Below, one piece after another: positions 23,984 through 31,738 of a stretch of 34,388 nucleotides of DNA (within the stretch, counting starts at the first letter, position 1; the number at the start of each line of letters is the position of its first letter). Below the pieces are notes generated by a model. The model did not search any database and was not told the DNA's origin. It saw only the letters and a list, made by a program, of their open reading frames with translations. This DNA is from Ruminococcus sp. UBA3665 (GTDB taxonomy: Bacteria > Bacillota > Clostridia > Oscillospirales > Ruminococcaceae), in assembly GCA_002373165.1 (NCBI GenBank), contig DFJS01000086.1, positions 1 through 34,388 of the forward strand, read 5' to 3'. The translations under genes were made by a program, and so were the position numbers.

Positions 23984-24526
23984 ATGGCTGAATATTATCA
24001 AATGAACATCGCCGGTCTTGACAGAAAACTGAAAAAATGCCCCATCAGCGAAAAACTTGATATCGCGGCGTTTATTATGTTTTCGGATGTGGAAGTCACT
24101 GTGAAATCGGCAGAACTGCTTCTGGCAAAAGCTCCGAAATTCGATGTGCTTCTCACCGCAGAATCCAAAGGCATTCCGCTTGCTTACGAAATGGCCCGTC
24201 AGAGCGGTAAAACTTATGTTGTCGCAAGAAAATCCGTCAAGCTCTATATGAGTGATGTTGTTTCTGTGAATGTCAAGTCAATCACAACCCAGAACGAACA
24301 GGTTCTGCATCTGGACGGCGAAAAGGCTGAACTGCTGAAAGATAAGAAAGTTCTTGTCGTGGATGATGTTATCAGTACGGGCGAATCACTGAAAGCTCTG
24401 GAATATCTGGTGGAAAAGGCCGGAGGTACTGTCGCCGGAAAAGCGGCAGTTCTCGCCGAAGGCGATGCCGCTGACAGAACAGATATTATTTATCTGGAAC
24501 AGCTGCCGCTGTTCTTCAAAGACTGA
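23984..24526 (+). CDS. Phosphoribosyltransferase (adenine PRTase-like)
   Basis: Type I phosphoribosyltransferase of 180 residues, the size of Apt or Xpt. The PRPP-binding loop VLVVDDVISTGES is at ~123-135 and ESKGIPLAYEMARQSGKTYVVARKS forms the APRT-like pyrophosphate loop and hood region. It probably converts a purine base and PRPP to the nucleotide; whether the base is adenine or xanthine is not decided. AAGGAG lies 9 nt upstream. comEC begins 2 nt after its stop. Confidence 0.85.
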   Translation: MAEYYQMNIAGLDRKLKKCPISEKLDIAAFIMFSDVEVTVKSAELLLAKAPKFDVLLTAESKGIPLAYEMARQSGKTYVVARKSVKLYMSDVVSVNVKSITTQNEQVLHLDGEKAELLKDKKVLVVDDVISTGESLKALEYLVEKAGGTVAGKAAVLAEGDAADRTDIIYLEQLPLFFKD

Positions 24527-24528
24527 CT

Positions 24529-26631
24529 ATGAAAAGACCGGCTTTATATATCGGTCTGCCCTATATTCTGGGCTTGCTGATTGCATCAAGACTGGACATT
24601 CTGTCATGGAGTGTGATGCTTCTGGCGGCACTGGGCGTGATAGTGTATCGCCGGTCTGTGTGGAAATATGTGGTACTCAGCACGCTGTCATGCCTGATAG
24701 CGTGCTGTTGCTATTGGAATCATGATACAGCCGCACAGAATCAGAAATCCCTCGCCGGCCTGGAAGTCACTTTTACAGGAAAGATTATCCGGAAAACAGC
24801 ATACGCTTCCGGAAATGCGGATTATCTTCTGCAAGGCAGAATCGACAGAAATGATATTCCGGCTAAAGTGGAATTGTTTATTGATCAGGATGATTTCAAT
24901 TATGGCGATGTGCTGACATTTTCCGGCAGGCCGAAGAAAATAGAATCCAGTTATCTGTTCGACAGCGAAAGCTATGCCAGAGCGGAGAATCTATTTCTTT
25001 GTTTTGATCTGGAAACAGGGACAGAAATCATTCAGGTACAGCCAATCGAAAAACAGACTGTTTCCAGCATGATATTTCACTGGCGGAACCGCATGACAGA
25101 AAGAATTCGTCAGCATATGCCGGAAGATTCCGCCGCAATGCTGATTGGAATGCTGTTCGGGGATAAATCCGGTATGCGGCACAGTCTGAAGACTTCTCTG
25201 TACCGGACAGGCATCGGGCATATATTGGCCGTATCCGGTCTGCATCTGGATTTTCTGGCGATGTGTATCAGCTGGATTCTTGAAAAATGCAGAGCCGGCA
25301 GAAAATTGCAGTTTCTGCTTATTCTGCCTGTTTGCAGTCTGTTTGTCATCTGCGCCGGAGAAACTGTTTCTGTCAAAAGAGCATGTATCATGATTCTGCT
25401 TTCACAGAGCGCAAAAATAGTTTTCCGTCAGACGGATGCATTCAATTCGCTGGCGATTGCAATGCTGATTCTTGGCGCGGAAAATCCGTTTGTGATACAT
25501 AGTCCGGCATTCTGGCTGTCATGTTCGGGCGCATTCGGAATCGGCGCGGCGGCACAGAGCATGACAAAAGACTTTCCGCAGAAAGAATTTTATCATCTTG
25601 TGCTGAAAGATCTGACAGCATTCAGCTGTACGTTTCTGATTCTGCTTCCGGTCAGTGTGCTTTGGTTCAGGGAAATTTCGCTGATTTCGCCGCTGAGTAA
25701 TCTGTTTCTGGTTCCTGTATGCATGGTATCGCTTCTGACAGGCGTGCTGGCGGTATGTTTCGGCTGTGAGGGAAGAATTGCAGAATGTTTTCTGCATCTG
25801 GCCGATGTTCTGAATCATAGCATTCTGGAAATTTCAGATTTTTTTGCCGGCATGTCATGGACACATGCCTCTGCCGACAGCAAAACAGCAGTATTTGTCA
25901 TCTGGACAGGTGCAGGTCTGGTGCTGTTGTGTCAGCTGCTGTTCAGGAATAAAAAACTGACTGCGGTTTCGGCAGTCACTGCGCTTGCCGTAACAGGAAT
26001 TTCCGTCAGTCTGGAACGGCTTTCACAGGCGGAAGATCTTAAAATTGCAGTGCTCGGAGAAGATGGACAATGCCTGCTGGCCGTGCGGCATGGTTCGGAT
26101 TCTGTTCTGCTGGATCTGACAGGAAATTATTATGCTCCGGATTATGCCGGAATTTATCTGGAACGTGCCGGAGTACAGCATCTGGAAAGTCTGTATCTTT
26201 GCAGGCCAAAGGAAAAAATGATCAGAAGATATCAGGAATATCTTGCATTTCTGCCTCCGGAAGAACTCTGGATGATGAAACGGTCAGAATCAGTCACCTG
26301 GCCGGACTGTGAAATCTGTTTCGCCGAACAGGGAGAACTGCTGTTCCATGGCGCAAAAATAGAAGTTTCACAGAAACAGGTGAGACTGGAATATGCCGGC
26401 AAAATCTTTCTGTGTAAGAATGACAGGTCTGAAATCAGTGAAACACCCGATATTCTGACCGTTTACGGAACTTGCAGAACCATTCAGCCGGAATGCGGCA
26501 TACTTCTGCTGACGGGCGGCAGTGAAGCATATCTTCCGGATGCACATACGTATCTTGAGGAAAATAATCTGGAAATCACAATTTCAGAAAACGGCAGATG
26601 CCGGGTAAGGAGATTATATGACGCTGATTGA
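24529..26631 (+). CDS. comEC: ComEC/Rec2 competence channel without a metal-binding lactamase motif
   Basis: DNA uptake channel protein of 700 residues. N-terminal membrane helices and a DUF4131-type OB domain (~60-160) lead to the Competence domain with the hallmark GHILAVSGLHLDF near residue 233. It has about ten membrane segments and then a soluble C-terminal part (~505-700). In B. subtilis that part is a metallo-beta-lactamase-like domain with HxHxDH-type ligands. Here the equivalent region (VQHLESLYLCRPKEKMIRR) shows none of those ligands, so it is shortened or inactive. No good ribosome site, so it is probably translated by coupling to the upstream gene. holA overlaps its end by 14 nt, the usual Firmicutes order. 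Confidence 0.9.
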   Translation: MKRPALYIGLPYILGLLIASRLDILSWSVMLLAALGVIVYRRSVWKYVVLSTLSCLIACCCYWNHDTAAQNQKSLAGLEVTFTGKIIRKTAYASGNADYLLQGRIDRNDIPAKVELFIDQDDFNYGDVLTFSGRPKKIESSYLFDSESYARAENLFLCFDLETGTEIIQVQPIEKQTVSSMIFHWRNRMTERIRQHMPEDSAAMLIGMLFGDKSGMRHSLKTSLYRTGIGHILAVSGLHLDFLAMCISWILEKCRAGRKLQFLLILPVCSLFVICAGETVSVKRACIMILLSQSAKIVFRQTDAFNSLAIAMLILGAENPFVIHSPAFWLSCSGAFGIGAAAQSMTKDFPQKEFYHLVLKDLTAFSCTFLILLPVSVLWFREISLISPLSNLFLVPVCMVSLLTGVLAVCFGCEGRIAECFLHLADVLNHSILEISDFFAGMSWTHASADSKTAVFVIWTGAGLVLLCQLLFRNKKLTAVSAVTALAVTGISVSLERLSQAEDLKIAVLGEDGQCLLAVRHGSDSVLLDLTGNYYAPDYAGIYLERAGVQHLESLYLCRPKEKMIRRYQEYLAFLPPEELWMMKRSESVTWPDCEICFAEQGELLFHGAKIEVSQKQVRLEYAGKIFLCKNDRSEISETPDILTVYGTCRTIQPECGILLLTGGSEAYLPDAHTYLEENNLEITISENGRCRVRRLYDAD

Positions 26632-27655
26632 TGAGAAAAATTTACAGGCACAGCTCAAAACAGGAGAGCTTTCTAATTTATATTATTTTTATGGCAGTGA
26701 TATTCTCGCTGTCGAAAACTGCGTCAGAAGAATTGTCAAAGCCGCAGGCGGCCCGGAAAATGTCACCCGGCTGGACGGGCAGAATCTGGATCTGAATCAG
26801 CTCTCGGAAGATGCCGAACTCTGCCCCATGTTCGCGGACTATAACTGCATACAGATTCATGACTGCAATCTGGAAACTATGCGCGAACATGACAGAACTA
26901 TGCTGCTTGACATTCTGGGGAACGTTTCCGGACAGACAATTCTGATATTTGATGTTACAGGGTTTGATATCTATGCCGGAAAAACAGGGAAAAATAAAAA
27001 GCCTTCGGCAAAAAATAAAAAAATAATTGATTATATCGATAAAAACGGCACTGTCTGCATCTGCGAACCGAAATCTGCCTCCCAGATAGCCGCGGAAATC
27101 ATCGCCAAAGTCAAAAAACAGGGCTGTACCATCGAACGCCCTGCGGCAATGGCTCTTGCAATGCAGTGCAGCTGTCAGACACTCATGATTCAGAACGAGA
27201 TTGATAAGCTCTGTGCCTTCGTGAACGGCGGCACTGTGACCGAACAGCTGATTCAGGAAATGGTAGCTCCGGCTCTGGAGACAACTGTCTATGCCCTGAC
27301 TGCCGCGGTTCTGAAACGCCGTGCCGCCGATGCCATGAAAGCGGTAGAAGAACTGCTTGCTCTGCGTGTGGAAATGCCCTATCTCATGGCAGTTGTATCG
27401 GGCTGTCTGATTGATATTCAGAGAGCATCCGCCGCACGGAAGGACGGCAGAACTGTGCAGGATGTCATGGCAGATTTCGGCTATAAATTCAGCTTTGCCG
27501 TGGAGCGGTCATTCCGTGACAGCATGGGCGAAACGCCGGAACATATCGCGGAATGCCTGAATCTGCTCTGTGATGCCGAAAAGAAAATGTATTCCGGCAC
27601 GGTTGACGAACGTGTTCTTTTTGAAAAGACTGTCATTGAAATGCTCAGGAGGTAA
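26618..27655 (+). CDS. holA: DNA polymerase III delta subunit
   Basis: Clamp-loader delta subunit (345 residues) that opens the sliding clamp for loading. It begins with the AAA-like N-terminal domain (LYYFYGSDILAVENCVRRIV) and continues with ILIFDVTGFD and the DNA_pol3_delta helical regions (EIDKLCAFVNGGTVTEQLI, and VYALTAAVLKRRAADAMKAV). There is no Walker motif, as expected for delta. AAGGAG is upstream of the ATG, inside comEC. Confidence 0.92.
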   Translation: MTLIDEKNLQAQLKTGELSNLYYFYGSDILAVENCVRRIVKAAGGPENVTRLDGQNLDLNQLSEDAELCPMFADYNCIQIHDCNLETMREHDRTMLLDILGNVSGQTILIFDVTGFDIYAGKTGKNKKPSAKNKKIIDYIDKNGTVCICEPKSASQIAAEIIAKVKKQGCTIERPAAMALAMQCSCQTLMIQNEIDKLCAFVNGGTVTEQLIQEMVAPALETTVYALTAAVLKRRAADAMKAVEELLALRVEMPYLMAVVSGCLIDIQRASAARKDGRTVQDVMADFGYKFSFAVERSFRDSMGETPEHIAECLNLLCDAEKKMYSGTVDERVLFEKTVIEMLRR

Positions 27656-27659
27656 AAGC

Positions 27660-28139
27660 TTGAACGAAACGGAATACAAACAAAAAATGCAGGAATATGG
27701 CTGGACTCCGGAAGAAATCAGCGAATTTGTTTCTCGTTATCATCAACTGAAAGAAAGCAGTTCCGGGCGCACCGGAAATACTGATTTTCCGCCGATTGAA
27801 ATATTATATTTCGGAAAACCGGCGCAGATTACAAATTATCCGTCTCATGAAAAAGAAATTTCTGAATCTATAAACGAAAATTTCTGGAATCAGTTTGACA
27901 GTTCCGGCGGAATCGTGAACTATTCTGATACTGTTCTGAAAGAAGATATGTTTCAGGCGGAATATCCGGGCGGCATCCTGCTGGATGCAGGATATTATCA
28001 GGACAGATTTAAAATCTATGTAATTTCGCAATATGACTGGGAACATCCGCTTGCTGTCTATGAATGCGAAACTCCGGAAGAATTGTTAAAATTCATGCAG
28101 ACTGCTGTGAAAGAATTCTGCCTTCCGGAGAAGGAGTGA
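27660..28139 (+). CDS. Protein of unknown function
   Basis: A 159-residue soluble protein that I do not recognise. TTG at 27660 is the likely start, with AGGAGG 7 nt upstream; the frame stays open further upstream only because it runs over holA. It starts MNETEYKQKMQEYGWTPEEI and has a central region (FPPIEILYFGKPAQITNYPS) and a C-terminal segment (FKIYVISQYDWEHPLAVYEC). It is acidic, with no membrane segment. It looks like the small single-domain proteins found with SUKH-type or immunity-like genes, but this is only an impression. Confidence 0.65.
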   Translation: MNETEYKQKMQEYGWTPEEISEFVSRYHQLKESSSGRTGNTDFPPIEILYFGKPAQITNYPSHEKEISESINENFWNQFDSSGGIVNYSDTVLKEDMFQAEYPGGILLDAGYYQDRFKIYVISQYDWEHPLAVYECETPEELLKFMQTAVKEFCLPEKE

Positions 28140-28143
28140 TAGT

Positions 28144-28617
28144 ATGCTGAATGAAGAAGATCAGGATAAACTTCCGGCGCAGAAAAAAAGAAAAGGCTGT
28201 TTCATGGCGATTATCCTCATGATAGTAATTCTGGGGCTGCTGCTGTATGGATTCTGTAAAATCATGATACCCGTAAACGAGACGAATTTCACGCCGCAGC
28301 GCATTGCCGAACTCGAAAAAGAGTATCATATTGATTTAAGTAATGCCGAGCCGATACGTTACTGGCATGTTGCCATGGCACAGGATACAAAAGACCTGTT
28401 TTCGTTCTATACGGAAGATTATCGCGAATTTATGGAACAGCATTATTTCGGGGAGATTCGCATTGCTCCCGAAGATGCACAGACTGCTCCCGTACAGTAT
28501 AAGTGTGCGCCATGGCCTGACAGTGAAGACAGAATGGAACAAAGATTCCGGTTTGTCATCAAGTTTGTACAGCAGAATGAAAAGTATTATGCAGAAATCG
28601 TCAGCTATTACGAATAA
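28144..28617 (+). CDS. Single-pass membrane protein of unknown function
   Basis: A 157-residue protein. A charged cytoplasmic start (MLNEEDQDKLPAQKKRKG) precedes one membrane helix (~20-42, FMAIILMIVILGLLLYGFCK) and an outside domain of ~110 residues (FTPQRIAELEKEYHIDLSNA and later FRFVIKFVQQNEKYYAEIV). No family recognised. AAGGAG precedes the ATG, only 4 nt after the upstream unknown gene, so the two are co-transcribed and may work together. Confidence 0.65.
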   Translation: MLNEEDQDKLPAQKKRKGCFMAIILMIVILGLLLYGFCKIMIPVNETNFTPQRIAELEKEYHIDLSNAEPIRYWHVAMAQDTKDLFSFYTEDYREFMEQHYFGEIRIAPEDAQTAPVQYKCAPWPDSEDRMEQRFRFVIKFVQQNEKYYAEIVSYYE

Positions 28618-28641
28618 AATACGCGTGAGAGGAGAAAAAAC

Positions 28642-29241
28642 ATGCTCCAGATTAAACAGGCGATTATCGTAGAGGGAAAATATGATAAAATAAAATTATC
28701 CTCACTGGTGAAAGCCGTGATTATTCAGACAAACGGCTTCGGGATTTATAAAAATCAGGAATTATTAGAATTAATCCGGTATTATGCCAGAACGACAGGC
28801 ATTTTAATTCTGACCGATTCCGACAGGGCAGGATTCCAGATACGGAATTATATCCGGGGAGCTATCCCGGAAGGTGATGTCAGAAATATCTATATCCCGG
28901 ATATTTTCGGCAAAGAGCGCAGAAAAGTCAAGCCCTCGGCAGAAGGAAAACTCGGCGTAGAGGGCATTGATGCCGGAATTCTCCGGGAAGCCTTCCGGAA
29001 AGCCGGCGTTCTGACGGAAGAAAAACCAGTTTCAGAACCCGTTACTAAAACAGATCTGTATTTAGCCGGATTCAGCGGACGGCCAAACAGTTCTGAAAAA
29101 AGAAGGGAATTCCAGAAATATTTGAATCTTCCGGCCAATCTGTCGGCATCGGCTCTGCTGGAAGTGCTGAATTCTATGATGACAAGAGAAGAATTTCTGA
29201 AACAGATACAGGAGTATGAATCATGCAGATCGCATCGCTGA
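28642..29241 (+). CDS. rnmV: RNase M5-type Toprim protein
   Basis: Toprim-domain ribonuclease of the M5 family (199 residues), which in Firmicutes trims 5S rRNA precursor. The Toprim glutamate is in IIVEGKYDK (Glu11) and the aspartate pair in ILTDSDRAGFQIRNYI. The C-terminal part (LAGFSGRPNSSEKRREFQKY) matches the conserved extension of RNase M5 homologues. The usual neighbour ksgA is not present here. The end overlaps the MBOAT gene by 19 nt. Confidence 0.85.
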   Translation: MLQIKQAIIVEGKYDKIKLSSLVKAVIIQTNGFGIYKNQELLELIRYYARTTGILILTDSDRAGFQIRNYIRGAIPEGDVRNIYIPDIFGKERRKVKPSAEGKLGVEGIDAGILREAFRKAGVLTEEKPVSEPVTKTDLYLAGFSGRPNSSEKRREFQKYLNLPANLSASALLEVLNSMMTREEFLKQIQEYESCRSHR

Positions 29242-30581
29242 CGTTTGTGATGACAGTTCTGCCAGTGCTGTTATGTGTGGATTATCTGCTTCCGGACAGA
29301 ATGCAGCAGGGCTTTCTGGTGCTGTGCGGTATGCTGCTGTACGGCTGGGGGAATCCTGTCAGGATTCTGTATCCGGCGGCGTTTCTGTGCTATGATTACG
29401 GAACAGGACTGTTATTGGAAAAATATCGAAAAAATAAAATACTTTCTGCCGGGATTCTCTGTGTTTCTGTGATGCTGCAAATTACGGCCATGTCCTGGAT
29501 CCGGAACACGGCACAGGAGAATTTGTTTTTCCCGTTCGGCATTGCGATTTATACGCTTCAGGGACTGGGTTATCTGATCGGGATTTATCGGAAGCATCAT
29601 TCTCCGGCAGGGAATTTCCTGACACTGGCACTGTATCTGCTGTTTTTTCCTGCTCTGTTCGCAGGAGGATTGTTTTCCTATGCCGAATTTGCCGAACAGA
29701 ATCAGCATAAGCATCTGAATATTGTTTCTTTGAGCAACGGGCTGAGTTTATTTATCCGGGGACTGGCCGAAAAGGTAGTTCTGGCGGATACGTTCGGCTA
29801 TATTTTCCGGGAACTCCGGCAGATTGCCCCCGAAAATATGAGTATGCTGACCGCATGGCTGACAACTGTGATATTTTCCATGTATCTGTATTTTGAACTG
29901 CTGGGCTATTCTGAAATGGCCAGAGGACTGGGAAAATGTCTGGGCTATGAACTGCCGAAGAATTTCAGTCATCCGTTTTTTACTTCCAGTATGACCGCAT
30001 TCATGAAAAGCTGGAATATGACGCTTGTATTATGGTTTGAGACAAATTTCAGAAAATTATTATTCCGGAACTGTTCACAGAAAGGACTTGGAAATCTGGG
30101 ATTTCTTCTGATGTGGGTGCTGATCGGGGCCTGGTACGGAATGAAGATGCCGTTTATTTTATGGGGCTTGCTGATGGGTCTGCTGCTGCTGAATGAGAAG
30201 ATTTTTCTGGAAAAAATCATCCGGCAGAAATATATTGCCGGCGTGGTGTATACTGCTGTCATCTCGCAGTTTTTATGGGTGCTGTTTTTCTCCGGCAGTC
30301 TGACGGAAATTTTCGGTTACTGGAAGGCAATGATCGGCTTCGGGAACGGCGTGCTGGACAGAACAGGGATATATTTTCTTGTTTCTTATCTTGCACTGAT
30401 TCTGATCGGGTTTTATATCGCAACGGATTTATTCCGGAATATCGCCGAAAGGCTGGCAGTTTCGCAGTTCGGACAGCTGATGATGTCATTCATGCCGCTG
30501 TTTCATGGAATTCTGCTGGTCTGCTGTCTGGCGGCCATGCTGTACGGCGAACAGAACAGCCGCTTATGGCTGTGGATTTAG
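29223..30581 (+). CDS. MBOAT-family (AlgI/DltB-like) acyltransferase homologue lacking catalytic histidines
   Basis: Polytopic membrane protein of 452 residues, about ten to twelve hydrophobic segments, with the AlgI/DltB domain structure. Conserved landmarks are FFPALFAGGLFSY, ELLGYSEMARGLGKCLGYELPKNF and FMKSWNMTLVLWFETNFRK. Active AlgI/DltB proteins have a His in the WHxSL motif and another in GLWHG; here these read WNMTL (Asn265) and GAWYG (Tyr305). Both changes are read directly from the codons AAT and TAC. The protein is therefore probably not a normal O-acyltransferase. AGGAG is 8 nt upstream of ATG 29223, within the RNase M5 gene. It is followed after 11 nt by a DHHW partner. Confidence 0.85.
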   Translation: MQIASLTFVMTVLPVLLCVDYLLPDRMQQGFLVLCGMLLYGWGNPVRILYPAAFLCYDYGTGLLLEKYRKNKILSAGILCVSVMLQITAMSWIRNTAQENLFFPFGIAIYTLQGLGYLIGIYRKHHSPAGNFLTLALYLLFFPALFAGGLFSYAEFAEQNQHKHLNIVSLSNGLSLFIRGLAEKVVLADTFGYIFRELRQIAPENMSMLTAWLTTVIFSMYLYFELLGYSEMARGLGKCLGYELPKNFSHPFFTSSMTAFMKSWNMTLVLWFETNFRKLLFRNCSQKGLGNLGFLLMWVLIGAWYGMKMPFILWGLLMGLLLLNEKIFLEKIIRQKYIAGVVYTAVISQFLWVLFFSGSLTEIFGYWKAMIGFGNGVLDRTGIYFLVSYLALILIGFYIATDLFRNIAERLAVSQFGQLMMSFMPLFHGILLVCCLAAMLYGEQNSRLWLWI

Positions 30582-30592
30582 GGGGAATCTGC

Positions 30593-31684
30593 ATGAAAAA
30601 AATTAAGAAAGAACATAAAATTGCACACTGTACAGCGGCAATTCTTCTGATTGTCTGGGCGGCAGTCATGATTTCTACACTGAAAGTATTGGAATTTTCT
30701 GCACTTCCTCATGCAGATGCAAAATCACTCTCTGACGGAAGCTTTTCCGAAGAGCTGGAGGGATATCTGAAAGAAAATCTGGGATTTCATGATTTGCTGT
30801 TCCAGCTGAAAAGCCGGACAGATTTGATGATCGGCGAAAAAATGATTCAGGGTGTGTATATCACGGAAGAAAGACTGATTGAAAAGCAGTTTTTGTCCGG
30901 GACAGGAAACGCTGCGCTGATAAATCAGTTTCATCAGGAATTTAATATTCCGGTTTATCTGATTCTGGTGCCGTCGGCTTCGGAAATTTATGAAAGCAGT
31001 CTTCCGGCCAATGCGCTGAATGATAATCAGGAAAAGCTGATCAAAGATGTTTATGCCGATACAGAAACAGGCATCCGCTGTGTGGATGCATATCATATTT
31101 TAAGTTCGCTGAAAGACAGCTATATTTATTACAGAACGGATTCTCACTGGACAAGCTGCGGCGCATATTATGTATATCAGTCTGCGATTCAGAAAATGGG
31201 CTTTGCGCCCGTATCGTACCAGAAATATGTGATTTCTCACCTGAGTACGGAGTTCAGGGGCGATTTGTATCAGAAAACTTTGTATGACAAAATCAAGCCG
31301 GATGTGCTGGACTGCTATACCTGCGAGACAGGCAGTCATATCACGGGGATTCATGTACGCTATCCTGACGGCAGAATGGAAAATCATGCGGAATTATATG
31401 ACAGTTCTGCTCTCGAAACAGAGGATATGTATCGCTTTTATTTGGGCGAACCGTGCCGCACAATGCGGATTCATACAGATCTGGATAACGGCAAAAAATT
31501 ACTGCTCTATAAAGATGATTATGCTGATTGTATGATTCCGTTCCTGCTGGAACATTACAGCGAGATTTTTATTGTCAATCTGGAACAGACAGGAGATGCC
31601 TTTCAGGATGCCGCCAATCCGGCGGAGTATACACAGGCCATGTTTCTGTGCAGTGTCAAAAACTGGCAGGAAATTTTTCAGTAA
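30593..31684 (+). CDS. DHHW/AlgX-type SGNH protein lacking the nucleophile serine
   Basis: Secreted, membrane-anchored partner typical of MBOAT loci (AlgJ/AlgX/DHHW family), 363 residues. One N-terminal anchor is at ~10-30. The family motif D-x-H-W is present as RTDSHWTSCGAYYVY (Asp183, His185, Trp186). The C-terminal block HTDLDNGKKLLLYKDDYADC matches the usual KDSYAN block, but the nucleophile Ser position is Asp309. So the Asp-His pair is kept and the Ser is lost. I start it at ATG 30593, 12 nt after the MBOAT stop, with GGGGGA upstream; the longer frame is only an overlap. Last gene before the terminator. Confidence 0.8.
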   Translation: MKKIKKEHKIAHCTAAILLIVWAAVMISTLKVLEFSALPHADAKSLSDGSFSEELEGYLKENLGFHDLLFQLKSRTDLMIGEKMIQGVYITEERLIEKQFLSGTGNAALINQFHQEFNIPVYLILVPSASEIYESSLPANALNDNQEKLIKDVYADTETGIRCVDAYHILSSLKDSYIYYRTDSHWTSCGAYYVYQSAIQKMGFAPVSYQKYVISHLSTEFRGDLYQKTLYDKIKPDVLDCYTCETGSHITGIHVRYPDGRMENHAELYDSSALETEDMYRFYLGEPCRTMRIHTDLDNGKKLLLYKDDYADCMIPFLLEHYSEIFIVNLEQTGDAFQDAANPAEYTQAMFLCSVKNWQEIFQ

Positions 31685-31730
31685 AAAAATCAGCACACTG
31701 CATTCAGAACAGTGTGCTGATTTTTTTTTA
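31685..31730. terminator. Strong bidirectional rho-independent terminator
   Basis: Perfect 13-bp stem AATCAGCACACTG (31688-31700) / CAGTGTGCTGATT (31710-31722), loop CATTCAGAA, followed by T through 31729 on plus and flanked by seven A (31683-31689) on the other side. It ends the alaS-led transcript and, read in reverse, the phosphohexomutase transcript. Confidence 0.95.
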
Positions 31731-31738
31731 AAATCAGA

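Noticed and set aside
30275..30592. N-terminal extension of the DHHW protein
   Set aside because: The upstream frame runs across the MBOAT gene, has no ribosome site, and would place the membrane anchor in the middle of the protein.
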